A DNA stretch of 64,000 bases from Botryotinia globosa (lineage: Eukaryota > Ascomycota > Leotiomycetes > Helotiales > Sclerotiniaceae), in NCBI GenBank assembly GCA_014898425.1, contig RCSZ01000004.1, positions 1,302,001 to 1,366,000 on the forward strand, written 5' to 3'. The position numbers were made by a program, and so were the translations under genes. Below the pieces are notes generated by a model. The model had not been told where the DNA came from. It saw only the letters and a list, made by a program, of their open reading frames with translations, and made no database searches. This document shows, piece after piece, positions 22,746 through 34,542 of the stretch (position 1 is the stretch's first letter; each line of letters opens with the position of its first letter).

Positions 22746-25700
22746 GATGAATTAAAGAGAGAAACAGATTGTTCCTCAAAATATGGAAAAATTCCGAGGT
22801 AAGAGAATGGTAGTACAATAAATAGAATACCTTATAAGTAGATGAACTTCTTCAACTTTTTTCTAGAGAACGACTTGATCAAAAAATAAGTAAGCAAGTC
22901 TGATCAAACGGTGAAGTTGAAGAAAGAGTGTATGACCAAAGGAAAACTTCCCCTTGATCTTTGTCGTTGTATGTGATCTTTGCGAATTTCAAAAAAGTAA
23001 ATAAACATTGATAAATCGCGTCTCGATAGGAGCTAGTACCAATACAGTAAGGCTTGCTGAAGTGCAGATCTTGGCCTAACCATAAATAGACTAACCAATT
23101 ATAAGCTCCAAGTTCTTCCAATGATAAATTTACACTCTGTACAGATTACCTACTCTCAAGGTCTTACCTACCTCCTACCTGCAGAGTAGATATATCCCAG
23201 ATTCCCAACCCATACGATATAATTCCATACAATAGTGGGCCAATGACCACCAATGGATCCACTTCGCCATGTTCGTCTGGTATTTTGATCTTTTTGCTGT
23301 TTCTCTCAACATGCACTTTGCCTTTCGTCTGGATCCTTTCCTCTCTCTCTCTTCCTCCCATCACTCGCAAATATTTGGTGTCATACAGAATAAAGTACTG
23401 TATACTGTGCTCTCTACTGTACTGGCTCTATTTACCTAACCTTCGTCCTGTATTGCAATGTTACAAAAGATATCGCGAAAACAAAAAAAAATCCGAAAAA
23501 GTTTGATTCGTTACTACAGTCATTTGAAAGGAATCCCAGGCGAGAAGAAAACGCGAGAGGGAGAGTGAGATAGGTTCAGTGCACGCAGAGAGAGAAAAGC
23601 GAGCGAGCGACAAAGAAACTGCAGAGGTACAGTACAGGATCTTCTTTCATGATCCGTACCACTCAATTAAAACTTTGACATCGGAAGACTCACCTCTTGC
23701 GTTACTCCGAACAGAAATTTCACGTTGAAAAAGATGTTTCCGATGCGAATAATGCATGCTGCCGACATCTTCCTCCCGTTGCGTTATACCAATTCCTTAA
23801 AATGGATCTGGTGTATCTAGGTTTATTGTACCCACGCGTTCTCCACGATCTGAAACTCCAACGGCTGTCAGAAGATCATCCGGTATAGCTTGGGAAGCAG
23901 GACCTTACAGGTAGGACTGACCCTCAATAGCGGAGTGCATCGTATCGTATAGTAGGGTAACTGGGTATTGGCTCTATTTCTATTGTATTAATGCTATAAT
24001 AGTCAAGGAATATTGCTTGCAAATCGGGAAACATGGTATGCAAGACGCTTCTGACCCGGAAGATGTGTTTGGTTTTTGACTCAAATCCTCAATAAAGCCA
24101 GGTAAATTTTGAAACCGAAGGCCCGAAGGAAATAAAATGAGGGAGAAGCGATTTCGTCTCACAAAGTGCATCGAAGTAAAGGTGTCCCTGCCTTCTTCTT
24201 TCATTGCATGAAGAGCTCGTCGAGTCTCTTCCAGGGGCTGTGGGCATCACAAGTAGGCGTAATGACTTGCATAAGGCGCATGTTGTCCTATCGTTTTTTC
24301 TCATTAAACTTGCCCTTCTTCTTCGTTTGTCCAGGTGCATTGGCGACAACGTGGTTGACCTATGGCAAGGCGTTTTACGACAAGGTCGACGGGTGGCTGC
24401 ACCTTTCATCCAATTTGGGTCACCCGCACTGACATTGTCTTAGCAACTGCGACTCGAGGGTGTATGGGTATGGTAGCATCTCAGAAATTGCACATTGAAT
24501 AAGGCTACCTACCATACTGCGAGGATCATTTCAGACATCAGTTTCTTTGTCACCAAATCCTAGCTTTCGTGTTTGTTTTGCATCTTTCTGCTTTCTCTCT
24601 CTAGCTTGCTACATGCCATCACATCTATTGAGGTAGAAATCTCCACAAATGCCAGCCTAGTTGCCATGTCTTTATGACGTGCACACTAATGACCATTTCC
24701 ATCACCAAGTTGGAGCAGTAGAGCAGCCAAACACGCATTCCGGCTTTACGCTTACCTGCATATTCCCGTAGACTTTACCATGCTTTTCAAGTGACAGCTG
24801 CAGTACTAGTCCTCGCATTAGTTGTGTGATCAGAGTATTTTTTCTCATTTAATTCTCGAAGGGCCGTAGAAGAAGTTCCTAGGGAAGAGGGTGAAATTTG
24901 CTTTGATGTGATAATGGCGGATGGGGACATGATGTTTATTTAAAGCATCTCTAACGAGGTGGTTCTCAATGAAGATTATGAGAAGTGATAGTGATGGATG
25001 GTACCCACTTTTCAAATTCGGATTTTGATACTCATGAAATTGATATGTTAATTCTCCAGCATCTCTACTTTCCGACAGAGACACAGATAGAAGATGTGTT
25101 GTCCACGTGCATCGAGTCAAGCAATCTTACTTTAGATAGTGCCACTTCTGGTGGATGGATTTCTTTGTCTATCTATGAAATTGTGGCTTTCACTTACTGT
25201 AAATCATCCGCAAGTACTGCGGGCATCCGGCCCAAGACATCTCGGCCAGCAGATACGTCCAGCAACCTTTTTGCTATCCACATTCAAACAAGCCATGTTC
25301 CCGATCGGGCTGTAGCACAATATTTGTTGTTGTCAAACTTAATTGATCAGCCTGGCTTGCCACCCCTGTGCAGTCACGCAGCCGAATTGATGGTACTGAA
25401 GTCGGTAAATATTGCTTTTTTCTTAGTGTAGTGAAACGTCTTGCCTCGATATGCTCTGCAATCCATATGCGGAATGCTTGGTGGCCGTGTTGGCTTTTTA
25501 TGTTGACGGGCACGGGAGCGGCGAATCTCAATAGAAGCTTCTTAAATGTCGTTTGGATTTATGGTCTCGTTATCTCGGCCTTTGTCAATTCAAGGAAAAT
25601 CACACACCTTGAAGCTGTAGAAAATTGATAGAATTCATTTCCTTCGCCTTGTTGGAATACCAAGTAGGCCATCCCTGCCCAATTTACCCCGGAGTCAGTC

Positions 25701-26155
25701 TGCAATTGCTAAGTGGATGCCTCTTATTTTCGAGCTTTGGAAGAGCGGTGGGCACCAACAAACGGACGATTGATATTCTACTGGTTGATTCTCAGACAAC
25801 TGCCAACAAAGACTGCCTCCAGTTCGAGAATACCAATTTGATCCAAAGACATCCATCCTTGGACTGCAGGAACTGCATCGCTAGTTGATACCGACGAAAG
25901 TGAAGCCGTTGAAGCTCGTTCATTATTGTGCTTCAAATCTCTTCATAAGGATCCAAGAACAGTCCATTACTGTTTTCCTGTTTGCCAGATTCAAACACTA
26001 ATTTTTTCATTTACTGTACCGAGAAATTTTGGGAATTACCTAGCCCTCGTTTCTTTTAGAGAATTCGTTCGCTTTCGAAAAAAAGAGGCATTCAGCCTGC
26101 AGATTTAGAGGAAACAAGATTCTGTTGAACTCATTTCCACCACTCACCGCCCACT
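22746..26155. other. 3.4-kb divergent intergenic region (TOP2 / Xbp1-like regulator)
   Basis: It separates the minus-strand TOP2 start from the plus-strand APSES gene start, so it should contain both promoters. The TOP2-proximal part is AT-rich. No protein gene is supportable. The longest open frame (24985-25431, plus) lacks recognised motifs and may be an upstream open frame in a long 5' leader. Long leaders with upstream ORFs are common for fungal regulators. Confidence 0.5.
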
Positions 26156-28282
26156 ATGCTCTCCGTAGCATCGCTACTCAATCCTGCTAAGTCAGAACCG
26201 CGAAGCACTCGAATATCATCAAGTCCTCCATCGTCGCTTTGTACCTCATCGCCCTCTTATGGGCATACCCTACTACCCATTCAATCCTCGTCCATCAAGA
26301 AACAAAAGATGGCTAAGGACGGCGCAGTTTTCGCCAAGGGTACTAAGATTAAGGGCGATGTAAATTTTCCACCGTTTGAACATCTGAGCGAGGAGACTAT
26401 GCGAGAAGTCTCAAAATTCCAAGTGTATCCACTTGGTAAGATTCAAGATTATTGCCGCCATATCCCCTATAACAGCGAAAAAAAGAACTTCTTGGAAAAG
26501 ACTGGTCGAGAGAGCTTCGAAGGTATGCTTCTATCTATGCAAAGCTGACTCTTTCCAATAAGCTTACCAGAGTTGACTTTTTGTTTGCAGTATTTCAGTA
26601 CACATTTAAACTTCCTGGTGAAGATAGAGTGTACACTGTGATGTGGGATTATAATGTTGGGCTCGTTCGCATCACTCCTTTCTTTAAGTGCTGTAAATAT
26701 TCCAAGGTAAGCAAGCTTCATTCATTAGGCTGCGTGTGCCCAAGATGGCTAATTTCATCTGCTCATCCACAGACGACTCCGGCCAAAATGCTCGGGATGA
26801 ACCCAGGCCTAAAGGAAATCACGCATAGCATCACTGGTGGCGCTTTAGCAGCCCAAGGTACGTTTTCATCGTCTCTCGTCTTAATTTCATCAAGAATCAG
26901 TGTCAAATGCATGATTTTATTTCTTTCTTTCGAGCATTTCAAAGTTGTTCTATTATAATCACAATGCAATAATAAAACCCAGTCGAGACTCCAATACTGA
27001 TTCTGTTCCAGGTTACTGGATGCCATATTCCTGCGCTCTCGCCGTTTGCACCACCTTTTGCTCCCACATCGCTCCAGCTTTGATTCCTATCTTTGGTCCC
27101 TCCTTCCCATCTCAGTGTGTTTCACCCGATGCTCCAGAACATGGCCGTATGGTCATCGACCCCAACATAATCCGTGCCGCCACCGCGGAAGCCGAATCTT
27201 ATCGTCTCCACTATACATCCTTCACCCCCAAATCTTCCACTAACGTTACGCCTCGCGACTCCGCCAGCCCCCAACAGCAGAGCTCTAATTATCTCATTCG
27301 CACAAACACCATGACACCCCCAACAAGTTCAAGCAGCCATCTCGAACGAAGACTGAGACTCAAAAGAACTTTTGGTGGTGAGAGTCCTTATGCGGAAAGC
27401 AGTACTGATCATGATGCTGCGAGCGAGACATCAAGTGGTGATGCTGCATACTTTTGTTCGCCAGTAACCCCTGCATCCGGTCTTGCGGGTGCAAATTGGG
27501 GTATCCATGCGAGATCGTATCTTCCGAGCGGCCCTTCGCATTCCTTGTCAAATGCAATGAATCATCGTCAGCATCAGAACATCAGTTCCCATTCCGCTAA
27601 TGCCGGGATCAACATCTCTGGGATGGGAATGGGGATGGGTGATCATGGTCTGGGACACAATCAAGGTCTTTATTATGGTCATAATCATAATCATAAATTG
27701 ATGAGCCCACACATGAGTGTGAACGGTGCTATTGTCATTGGACACAACGGTACAAACCCATGGTTAAGTGCCATTCCGCGAAGTATAGGCGGACTCGCCG
27801 ACATGACAGCTAGCTGGAGAGCCAAGCGACACGCAGAAGAACTAGATGGAAATGTCTCTGATCCAAGAGATAGAGAACGAGAACGAGATATCCACCGTCC
27901 TCATCCCACAGACGAAGAATACGATGGTGAAGAAAGCGCTAGTGCGACTGGTGATGAAAAGAGTCCTATCGGCGACGATAGAACCATTACTTTTGGTCCT
28001 CGCGCGCACACAACGAACATGGTGCAAAACCATCAGCGCACTACAATGACAAGAGAAGAAATCTCGGGAGATCATATCACGAATGCAGCTGGTGATGAAA
28101 AGAAGGCAGCTTGGCTCTTGATGAAACTTAGTGTTAAAGATGGCGAAGCAGGTGCTGCATTACCTTCTCTACCCAGTGTATCCGCTGTAGGCACACCGTT
28201 GATGGGGAGTGCGAAGTGGATCAAAGATGAGGGCGACAGCGATGGGCCGCGGGTTAAGAGAAGGAGAGCGCTTAGTATGTGA
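26156..28282 (+). CDS. XBP1: APSES-type transcription factor, Xbp1-like
   Basis: Predicted nuclear DNA-binding regulator of stress or nutrient responses. Exons 26156-26522, 26591-26706, 26773-26857 and 27012-28282 join in frame to 612 aa. A Ser/Pro N-terminus ([14 protein letters not shown]) leads to a KilA-N/APSES-like domain at about residues 70-200. The domain carries [20 protein letters not shown], a W in [19 protein letters not shown], and the cysteine-rich [20 protein letters not shown]. The C-terminal half is disordered, with His/Asn/Gly clusters (GHNHNHK) and a basic tail KRRRALSM. All three introns lie in the conserved domain. Assignment to the Xbp1 rather than the StuA branch rests on this divergent, Cys-containing domain. 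Its targets are unknown. Confidence 0.8.
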
Positions 28283-29010
28283 GAGAGAGCTTCTCAAAGG
28301 TGGTTGCTCAAGGTCCATCTTCATCTTCAACTTTGTGCTGGATGAGTCGAGTTGGGATCAGTACCATCGAGTGGGTGATTCATACATGAGCATTTGTCGT
28401 TTGACTTGATCGGATCGTATCAGATTTGCTCGAAGCATTTTATGTTCTTTTTCTCCTGCATGCATACATGGTTTGCTCATCTTGTTTTTGATTTTTTGAT
28501 TTTTTTTCATGTCAGAAGTTTCATGCTTCATTTCATATTCGGTAAGGCTAGGTGGTACGGCGGATTAGTAGTAGGGAAAATATTAGAGGAGGTATGGGGA
28601 TTAGAGTAGAGAGGGACTGGTTTGGCTAGTCTGGCTAAGTTGGTGTGGCTAAAGTGATTAAATGAGTCGATGGTTGATAGAGTGGAGTAGAAAAAGGGTT
28701 GAATGCCGGGGGGAAAGAAGGTTGTTCATATTTAGGGGAGCAGTTTTGCATTGTATGTACTTATATGTTGTGGGTTGATGCATTTTAATTGCTATGTATT
28801 TTGATATCTATGGCTGCTTCTCTTATGATAATTGAAAATTGTGATGATCGTGACAATTTACATGTAGGATATGCAGTGTCATCGCGGTAGTGTGTTCTTC
28901 GCGTATAACTCAAGAGGCATAGTTTTGTCAAATTCCTCAATGACGCAATACGGGAGATATCAAGAAAATATAAGAAGGAACGTTTTTTGAAGTTCACTCA
29001 AGGATATCGT
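28283..29010. other. Convergent 3' intergenic region
   Basis: Lies between the stop codons of the plus-strand APSES gene and the minus-strand CNS1 gene. It is T-rich and presumably holds both 3' UTRs. No gene is seen. Confidence 0.6.
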
Positions 29011-30273
29011 TTATTTTGCTACTACATTCTTCCTTTTCCATTCTTCTATCCATCCCGCTGCTTTCTGCTTCGGCACGACATAAATGCTCACAACGCCATC
29101 CACCACTTCTCCACCATTTAAGACCTTTAATAGTGTAACTTTTCTGCCCACCTTAATCAGAGAGCCTTTTTTCTTTTCAACGTAGCACTCCACCACCTTT
29201 TCGTCTCTATATTCACCTTTAACGTCCCATGGAAGTGGTAATATGTATTCCAGATGTTGTCCCACAGTATCCATCTCATTAAAGGACTTGATGAAATCCG
29301 ATTCTGCTGCAAGGGGGTATAGTAGGAGAGCTGGGAAGGACAAAGTCGAATTGATTGGATCCAATGGATCGGGCACTAATTCGATCTTCGCATCCTCCAT
29401 CTCTGGTGGTTTATCCGTCATCCTTAAAGTGATTTCCCTTGCCGCCAACGACGTTTTCAATATTTTCTCTATATTCTTCTCCCTCACCAGCCGTTCAACT
29501 TCCCGCTTCCTCTTCGCCTCAATCTCCTCATTCTTCTTCAAAATTTCTCCAGCCAAAGCTAATAGCGCTTTGTCGTCCGCGGCTAATTCCAACCCCCTTG
29601 CACACGCATCATCCGCTTCCTTTATCCTTCCCAACGCCAATAGGGCTTTCGCACTTCGATAAAACGCCTTGGTGTTTTTATTATTGATCCTCAACACCGC
29701 TCCACAATCAAACACACAACTCCTATAGTTCTTCAGTCCCAAATGCGCCATCGCCCTGTTCACAAGCAACACCTCAAGTATCTTGACCTCCTCCACAATC
29801 TCATCCTCCTTCTCTTCCGGCACATCTCCAGACCTCTTCTCCCCTCTCTGTCTCCTCCTCACCTCAGCCAACAGAATATTCACACCCTTCGTATAAAACT
29901 CCTTTGCATCTGCTAATCTTTTCTCCTTGAAACTGTCATTTCCCTGCTCCTTGAAATTGGAAGCGATTTCTAACGGTGTACCTTCATAGGCCAATGCCTT
30001 GAAAGCTTCTAGTTCGTCATTATCCTCGAGTTCGGTCATGAACAGGGGAGTGGAGTTCAGAGAAGCGAGAATCTCGGGACCGGATTTATCGCGGAGCGAT
30101 GCGAGGGAAGGGGGGAGAGAGGGAGTTGTGGAGGAGGGGTCAGAGTTGGAAGGTGCAAAGCCGGGGAAGGCGGAGGACATGGCTTGCGCGAGGAGATCGA
30201 AGTCTTGACCCGGTACCGGTACCGGAGCGGGCGCAGGTGCAGGCGCATCATCGGGGAGTTCTTCAATTTTCAT
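29011..30273 (-). CDS. CNS1: Hsp70/Hsp90 co-chaperone Cns1 (TTC4-like TPR protein)
   Basis: Cytosolic TPR co-chaperone that binds the C-terminal EEVD motif of Hsp90/Hsp70; essential in yeast. Single exon of 420 aa. The N-terminus is acidic and Ala/Pro-rich (PAPAPAPVPVPGQDFD). A three-TPR array spans about residues 105-245 (NFKEQGNDSFKEKRLADAKE, NRAMAHLGLKNYRSCVFDC, KAFYRSAKALLALGRIKEAD). A charged helix follows, then a C-terminal wheel-like domain with LVPDPLDPINSTLSFPALLL and YILPLPWDVKGEY, characteristic of Cns1/TTC4. Length fits the family (about 385-420 aa). The gene is tail-to-tail with the APSES gene. Confidence 0.93.
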   Translation of the reverse strand: MKIEELPDDAPAPAPAPVPVPGQDFDLLAQAMSSAFPGFAPSNSDPSSTTPSLPPSLASLRDKSGPEILASLNSTPLFMTELEDNDELEAFKALAYEGTPLEIASNFKEQGNDSFKEKRLADAKEFYTKGVNILLAEVRRRQRGEKRSGDVPEEKEDEIVEEVKILEVLLVNRAMAHLGLKNYRSCVFDCGAVLRINNKNTKAFYRSAKALLALGRIKEADDACARGLELAADDKALLALAGEILKKNEEIEAKRKREVERLVREKNIEKILKTSLAAREITLRMTDKPPEMEDAKIELVPDPLDPINSTLSFPALLLYPLAAESDFIKSFNEMDTVGQHLEYILPLPWDVKGEYRDEKVVECYVEKKKGSLIKVGRKVTLLKVLNGGEVVDGVVSIYVVPKQKAAGWIEEWKRKNVVAK

Positions 30274-30751
30274 TTTGAGAGTTCAGTGATTGATATGAGG
30301 TTTAGAAGGGTGGTGGAACTGGGGAAGAAAAAAATTGGAGGGGGGAAATTCATGAGACTTTCTTATCGGAAAATTGTGGGGTAAAGCACATGGCGATAAG
30401 TACGTTTGCCTAGATGGAAGAATAATGAGACATGTGGGGCGGATCATAGAATTCATGTGTGCACATCAGTTGTATCAATCGTTTCAATCTCACATGTACA
30501 ATGGTTCGCAAAACTGGTTCGCACAATCGTTTCATCCGAACTTTTGTCAAAGATGGGACGATGAGAACGCCACCCTTAGCCAAATATGACATATGAAGGA
30601 AAAAGCGTAACTTTATTTTCTTGGGTTGCAACGTGTGTGAACATATCGTTACTTGAATGAGATACTGGTTCGTACCCTCATTCTAATCTGGGACAAAGGA
30701 ACCTTCAGCAGTTACAAGAACTTTCGATCGTGTAACATGCTACTGCTACAC
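30274..30751. other. Short spacer between CNS1 promoter and CDF gene 3' end
   Basis: 480 bp with no gene. It should hold the CNS1 promoter and the 3' UTR of the transporter gene. Both genes are on the minus strand. Confidence 0.6.
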
Positions 30752-32282
30752 TCATGGACAGCAGGCTAAATCTTCACATAGACTTCCGCAAACCATCTGA
30801 CATTTCTCGTCCGCACCTGTGCCATTTATGATTACCCCGTTTGATGCTTCAGCTTGTAGCGTTACACTGTGGATACCATATGCATGCAAACATTCCCTGA
30901 TAAGCTTGGCTTGCTTCATGAATGTTTTCAGATCCGTCTCAATCGTAACGATATGGGCTGAAGCGACTGTCTTCCTCTGGCATAAACTCCATATATGGAG
31001 CTCATGGATAGACAAGATGCCTGCAATGTTTTCGATGTCATGCTTGACATTGTTAATGTTTATGCCAGATGGAACCGATTGAAGCATTATTGCACCGGCG
31101 TTTTTGACTATTAGACTAGTCAGTAACATATGCGTTGGTAAAAGGACAGTACAAGAACAGCATACTTATTGGAAGAGAGGAGAAGATTAGCATTAGTGAT
31201 ATACCCATACTCACGCCTGGATCTGCATAAAACCTTCCCTCATATTTGGTGCGCCAAATAACCAATGCGGCTACGATTACTCCTATGTTATTTACTGCAT
31301 CCATAACAACATGGAGCATTACCGCAAGGTGGGCTAAGTCTCTAGGCTCGCTTCGGCCGTTTGACGGTTGAACCATATGGCAATGGCCCTTGTGACGATC
31401 TTCTCTGAGATTCTTTGGAGTGCTCAAACTAGATGTGCTCACCGTAGTGGCACATAGCGTGTCAGAGCTCATTTGTTCGATGTCGACGGTGCTTGGAATG
31501 GGTCTTTCCCCATGGCTATGATGATGTCCATGATGATGCCCATGGTGATCATGGTCTTGATAAAGTTAGCCGAGAGCCATATAATTCTAGGACTTTCACA
31601 TACCGTGTAGAAAGACAGCACTGATAATGTTTAAAGTGAGCCCGGCACAGCCAATGATGAGCATCAATTGAGGATTCTTGACTTCTATAGAAGAAAACGT
31701 TTAGCTTTGAAAGTCCGAGCGCTGGTAGATTCGTACTCTCTAGATACACGAAGCGATCGATAGATTGCAGTGCTATGCTGACGCCAAGAGCAAGCAAGAA
31801 ACAACCATTGAAGAAAGCACCTAATAATTCTGCGCGTTGCCAGCCGTAGGAGAGGAAATCGGGCGAGTCAGAACGTTGAGATACCTGCGGCACATCATCA
31901 ATCTTCGGTTCGAAAGCGAGAAGATGGTCAACAGATCACTCACCCTCAAGGCAGCCAAAGCGACCATGAAGCCGATCAAATCATTCAGCTGAGTAGTTCT
32001 GTCAGATGGAGTCCCACAAGAACGGAGTAGAAAGAACATCAAACGTAGGCGAAAGGAAGAGCAAACAGTTTGCTAGACGATCGGGAAGAACATACATAGT
32101 GAAAGGCATCCGCTACCAGTGCAAGGGATTTCGTATAGAAACCAACTAAAGTCGCACGGTTTAGCTTCCGCTGTCGAAAGCGAGATGAATGTTCATGTTG
32201 ACATACTTGATAACTCAGCCAGAAAAAACGACGTTGATATGCAGATCACCACGGTCAATCTTTGAGCTTTGGATAACGCCAT
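30752..32282 (-). CDS. ZRC1: Cation diffusion facilitator (zinc/cobalt transporter, Zrc1/Cot1-like)
   Basis: Predicted proton-coupled zinc exporter, probably of the vacuolar or another internal membrane. Seven exons join in frame to 380 aa: 32282-32207, 32145-32096, 31988-31944, 31884-31737, 31681-31604, 31555-31166 and 31107-30752. Six membrane segments are visible. Metal-site HxxxD pairs occur in TM2 (ADAFHYLNDLIGF) and TM5 (LHVVMDAVNNIGV). A cytosolic His-rich loop (HDHDHHGHHHGHHHSHGE) sits between TM4 and TM5. The C-terminal domain has HELHIWSL, the usual CDF dimerisation fold, and ends in a Cys-rich tail (CQMVCGSLCEDLACC). It is slightly shorter than yeast Zrc1 (442 aa). Reading any single frame shows only broken fragments, so the gene is easily missed. 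Substrate is inferred from family. Confidence 0.9.
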
Positions 32283-33563
32283 TCTTTCCAAACGAAACTT
32301 CTGAATTTGAAAATAATATTTTCAAAATCGAGGCAGATGGTTGAGTCAAAAAGCAAATCAGATATGCAGTGAGCTGTCAAAGATATCTCCGAAGCGTTGA
32401 AATTTTTTGTACCCGTCACTCATAATAACTTCACACATTCGTGACGACACATAACCTTCACAGCAAGCACCTAGGCATGGGTAGTTACACTTGATAACCC
32501 CCCACAACGACGCAGAGAAGGACGAGAAATGCATTTGATCATGTAACGATGTATCGCCGCCATCACACGGCTAACGGGAAATTGCATTGACGGCTCTGTG
32601 CTATCTGGTTCTTGGAAACTTGTCTGGATAACATGGCACCGGGCTTTATCTGGTCTGATGTAGGTACCAGTTAATGAGTGACAAAACATGTGTGTGTATT
32701 TGAATTGGGAAATCAAGCTCTATAGAATGCTTGGTAAAGAGGGGAAATTAATGAAAAGTTGATAGTAGCTGGATAGGTAACCGCCAGACGGCAACTTAGT
32801 AACCGTCGGGAGTTGCCATCGTAATACCTGATATCATATCCACCGAGTTGATGAGATACATAGGTACATGAGATTCCTAATAATATTGACTTGTGGTTGT
32901 TTTCGTTGAGATTTGAACAACGTTAATAAGTGATGGAAGTAAGATGTTTAGCAAAGTCCAACCAACCTGCAAGGCACGAAGTATGTTTTGATCAGGTGTA
33001 ACGGGATTACTAATAATACAGCACAATCTGGTGATCTTTCTATGAGGATCCTGTAAGGTTATATAAGCATGACCTCTTGTATTCTCACTGGATGGATAGA
33101 AGTATTGGGATTTGTATTGTTATTTGATAGTATATTTAGAAATGTTACTCAATGGGATTCATCTGAATCAAATGATCATTAGGTCAGAATCAGTCGAATG
33201 TTTCTATGTAATCATATCTCTCTACATACTTATTATTATGAGGAAAGACTGCAAACCAGTACCTACCTATCGTTATAGAGGGGGTTTGCTGTAGACCTCT
33301 CTCTCCGAGCCTCCTCTCAAGAGTTGATACCCTTTCATTATTACGTTGACCTGTTCGGAGGCTCGGTACTTTCAGTCCTTCTATCCTGGTCTTCCTTGAC
33401 AACCGTAATTATCCCGTCATTCGCAAGCTTAGAAATCCAATTGCGCAACTTGGCCCAGTGTTGACAAAATGAGGGGGATTCATGAACCCCCCCCCCTACT
33501 TGATTTCGAATCAAATTGCACTATTTCTTTAAACCTTATCAAAGAGAAACTGCGGAACATAAC
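32283..33563. other. Divergent intergenic region (CDF transporter / GST)
   Basis: About 1.3 kb containing both promoters. No gene is seen. A C8-C9 run occurs near 33488. Confidence 0.5.
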
Positions 33564-34542
33564 ATGTCCGAAGAATCTGAAAAGAAAGAGTGGCATATAA
33601 AAGGTTCGTATCTCCCAGTCTAATCACCGTTTTGTTCTTCCAAACAACCATCCCACCCTCACACTTTCGATAGGATCTTTAGACGCAGAATTAGTCGTGA
33701 CCCCAGCCCTTCCACCTGACTTTCACATCAGCCTTCATACACACGATACACCAGACGGGGAATCAACAATTGTCGAACTTAAAATGGGTTCTCATCCTGC
33801 TCCAAAGATAATCCTGTATACTTCCTATGCATGCCCTTGGGCCCATCGCTCTCAAATAGCTCTTGCTGAGCTCGGGCTGGAATTTGAAACTGTCATTATC
33901 GATCTTAGTGTTCCACGTACACCAGAGTATTTGGCCATCAATCCCCGGGGTCTCGTGCCTGCTCTCTCCTATAATGGAGAGATCATCACCGAATCTGGAG
34001 TGATTTCCCAATTCTTGGTAGACTCTCATCCTTCCCACTTGGAGAAGACCAGCCGTGAGGAAGGCGGTGCATTGCAACGTGCCAGATACAACTTCTTCAT
34101 TGAAACCTACTTCTCGAAGGTTGCCCCACATGTTATGAAAGCCGGGGTAGCGAAATCATCGGAAGAAAGAGAACAAGCTGCCTCCAACGCCATAGATGCG
34201 ACTGTGAAGGAGATAGAGCCTTTAGTCCAGAACGCAGCCCCCTTTTTTGGTGGCTCGGAGAAACTGACATTTGTGGAAGTAAGTACCAATATCTCTGGCA
34301 GTGTCACCAGGTACTAATGAATCTTATAGGTTCAAGTTGGGTCATTTCTGCTTCGACTTTTAGCTTTCACCAAATATGATGGCTTGCTTCCCAAGAGCCT
34401 TTTGACTTTAGAAGAAAAAGCCCCGGCCTTCTGGAGATGGGCCAATGCCATAAGCCAGGAGAAGAGCGTCACCTATATTTGGGATGAAGAAGCGACAGCA
34501 AAGAGAATGCTTGAGCGATATGAGAAGATTAGAGCAGCTTGA
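33564..34542 (+). CDS. Glutathione S-transferase family protein (omega-like)
   Basis: Thioredoxin-fold glutathione transferase, probably cytosolic; the substrate cannot be told from sequence. Exons 33564-33603, 33674-34278 and 34330-34542 join in frame to 285 aa. After a divergent N-terminal extension of about 45 residues, the GST_N fold is clear: ILYTSYACPWAHRSQIAL carries the CPWAHR active-site signature with a cysteine, as in omega-type and fungal stress GSTs. NPRGLVPAL (cis-Pro) and the glutathione-binding ITESGVISQFL follow. A helical GST_C domain with FVEVQVGSF spans the third exon. The 13-residue first exon is charged, not a targeting peptide. Subfamily is less certain than family. Confidence 0.88.

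Noticed and set aside
24985..25431. 148-codon plus-strand open frame upstream of the APSES gene
   Set aside because: No recognised domain and weak start context. It could be an upstream ORF in a leader, which is noted as a finding but not called as a gene.
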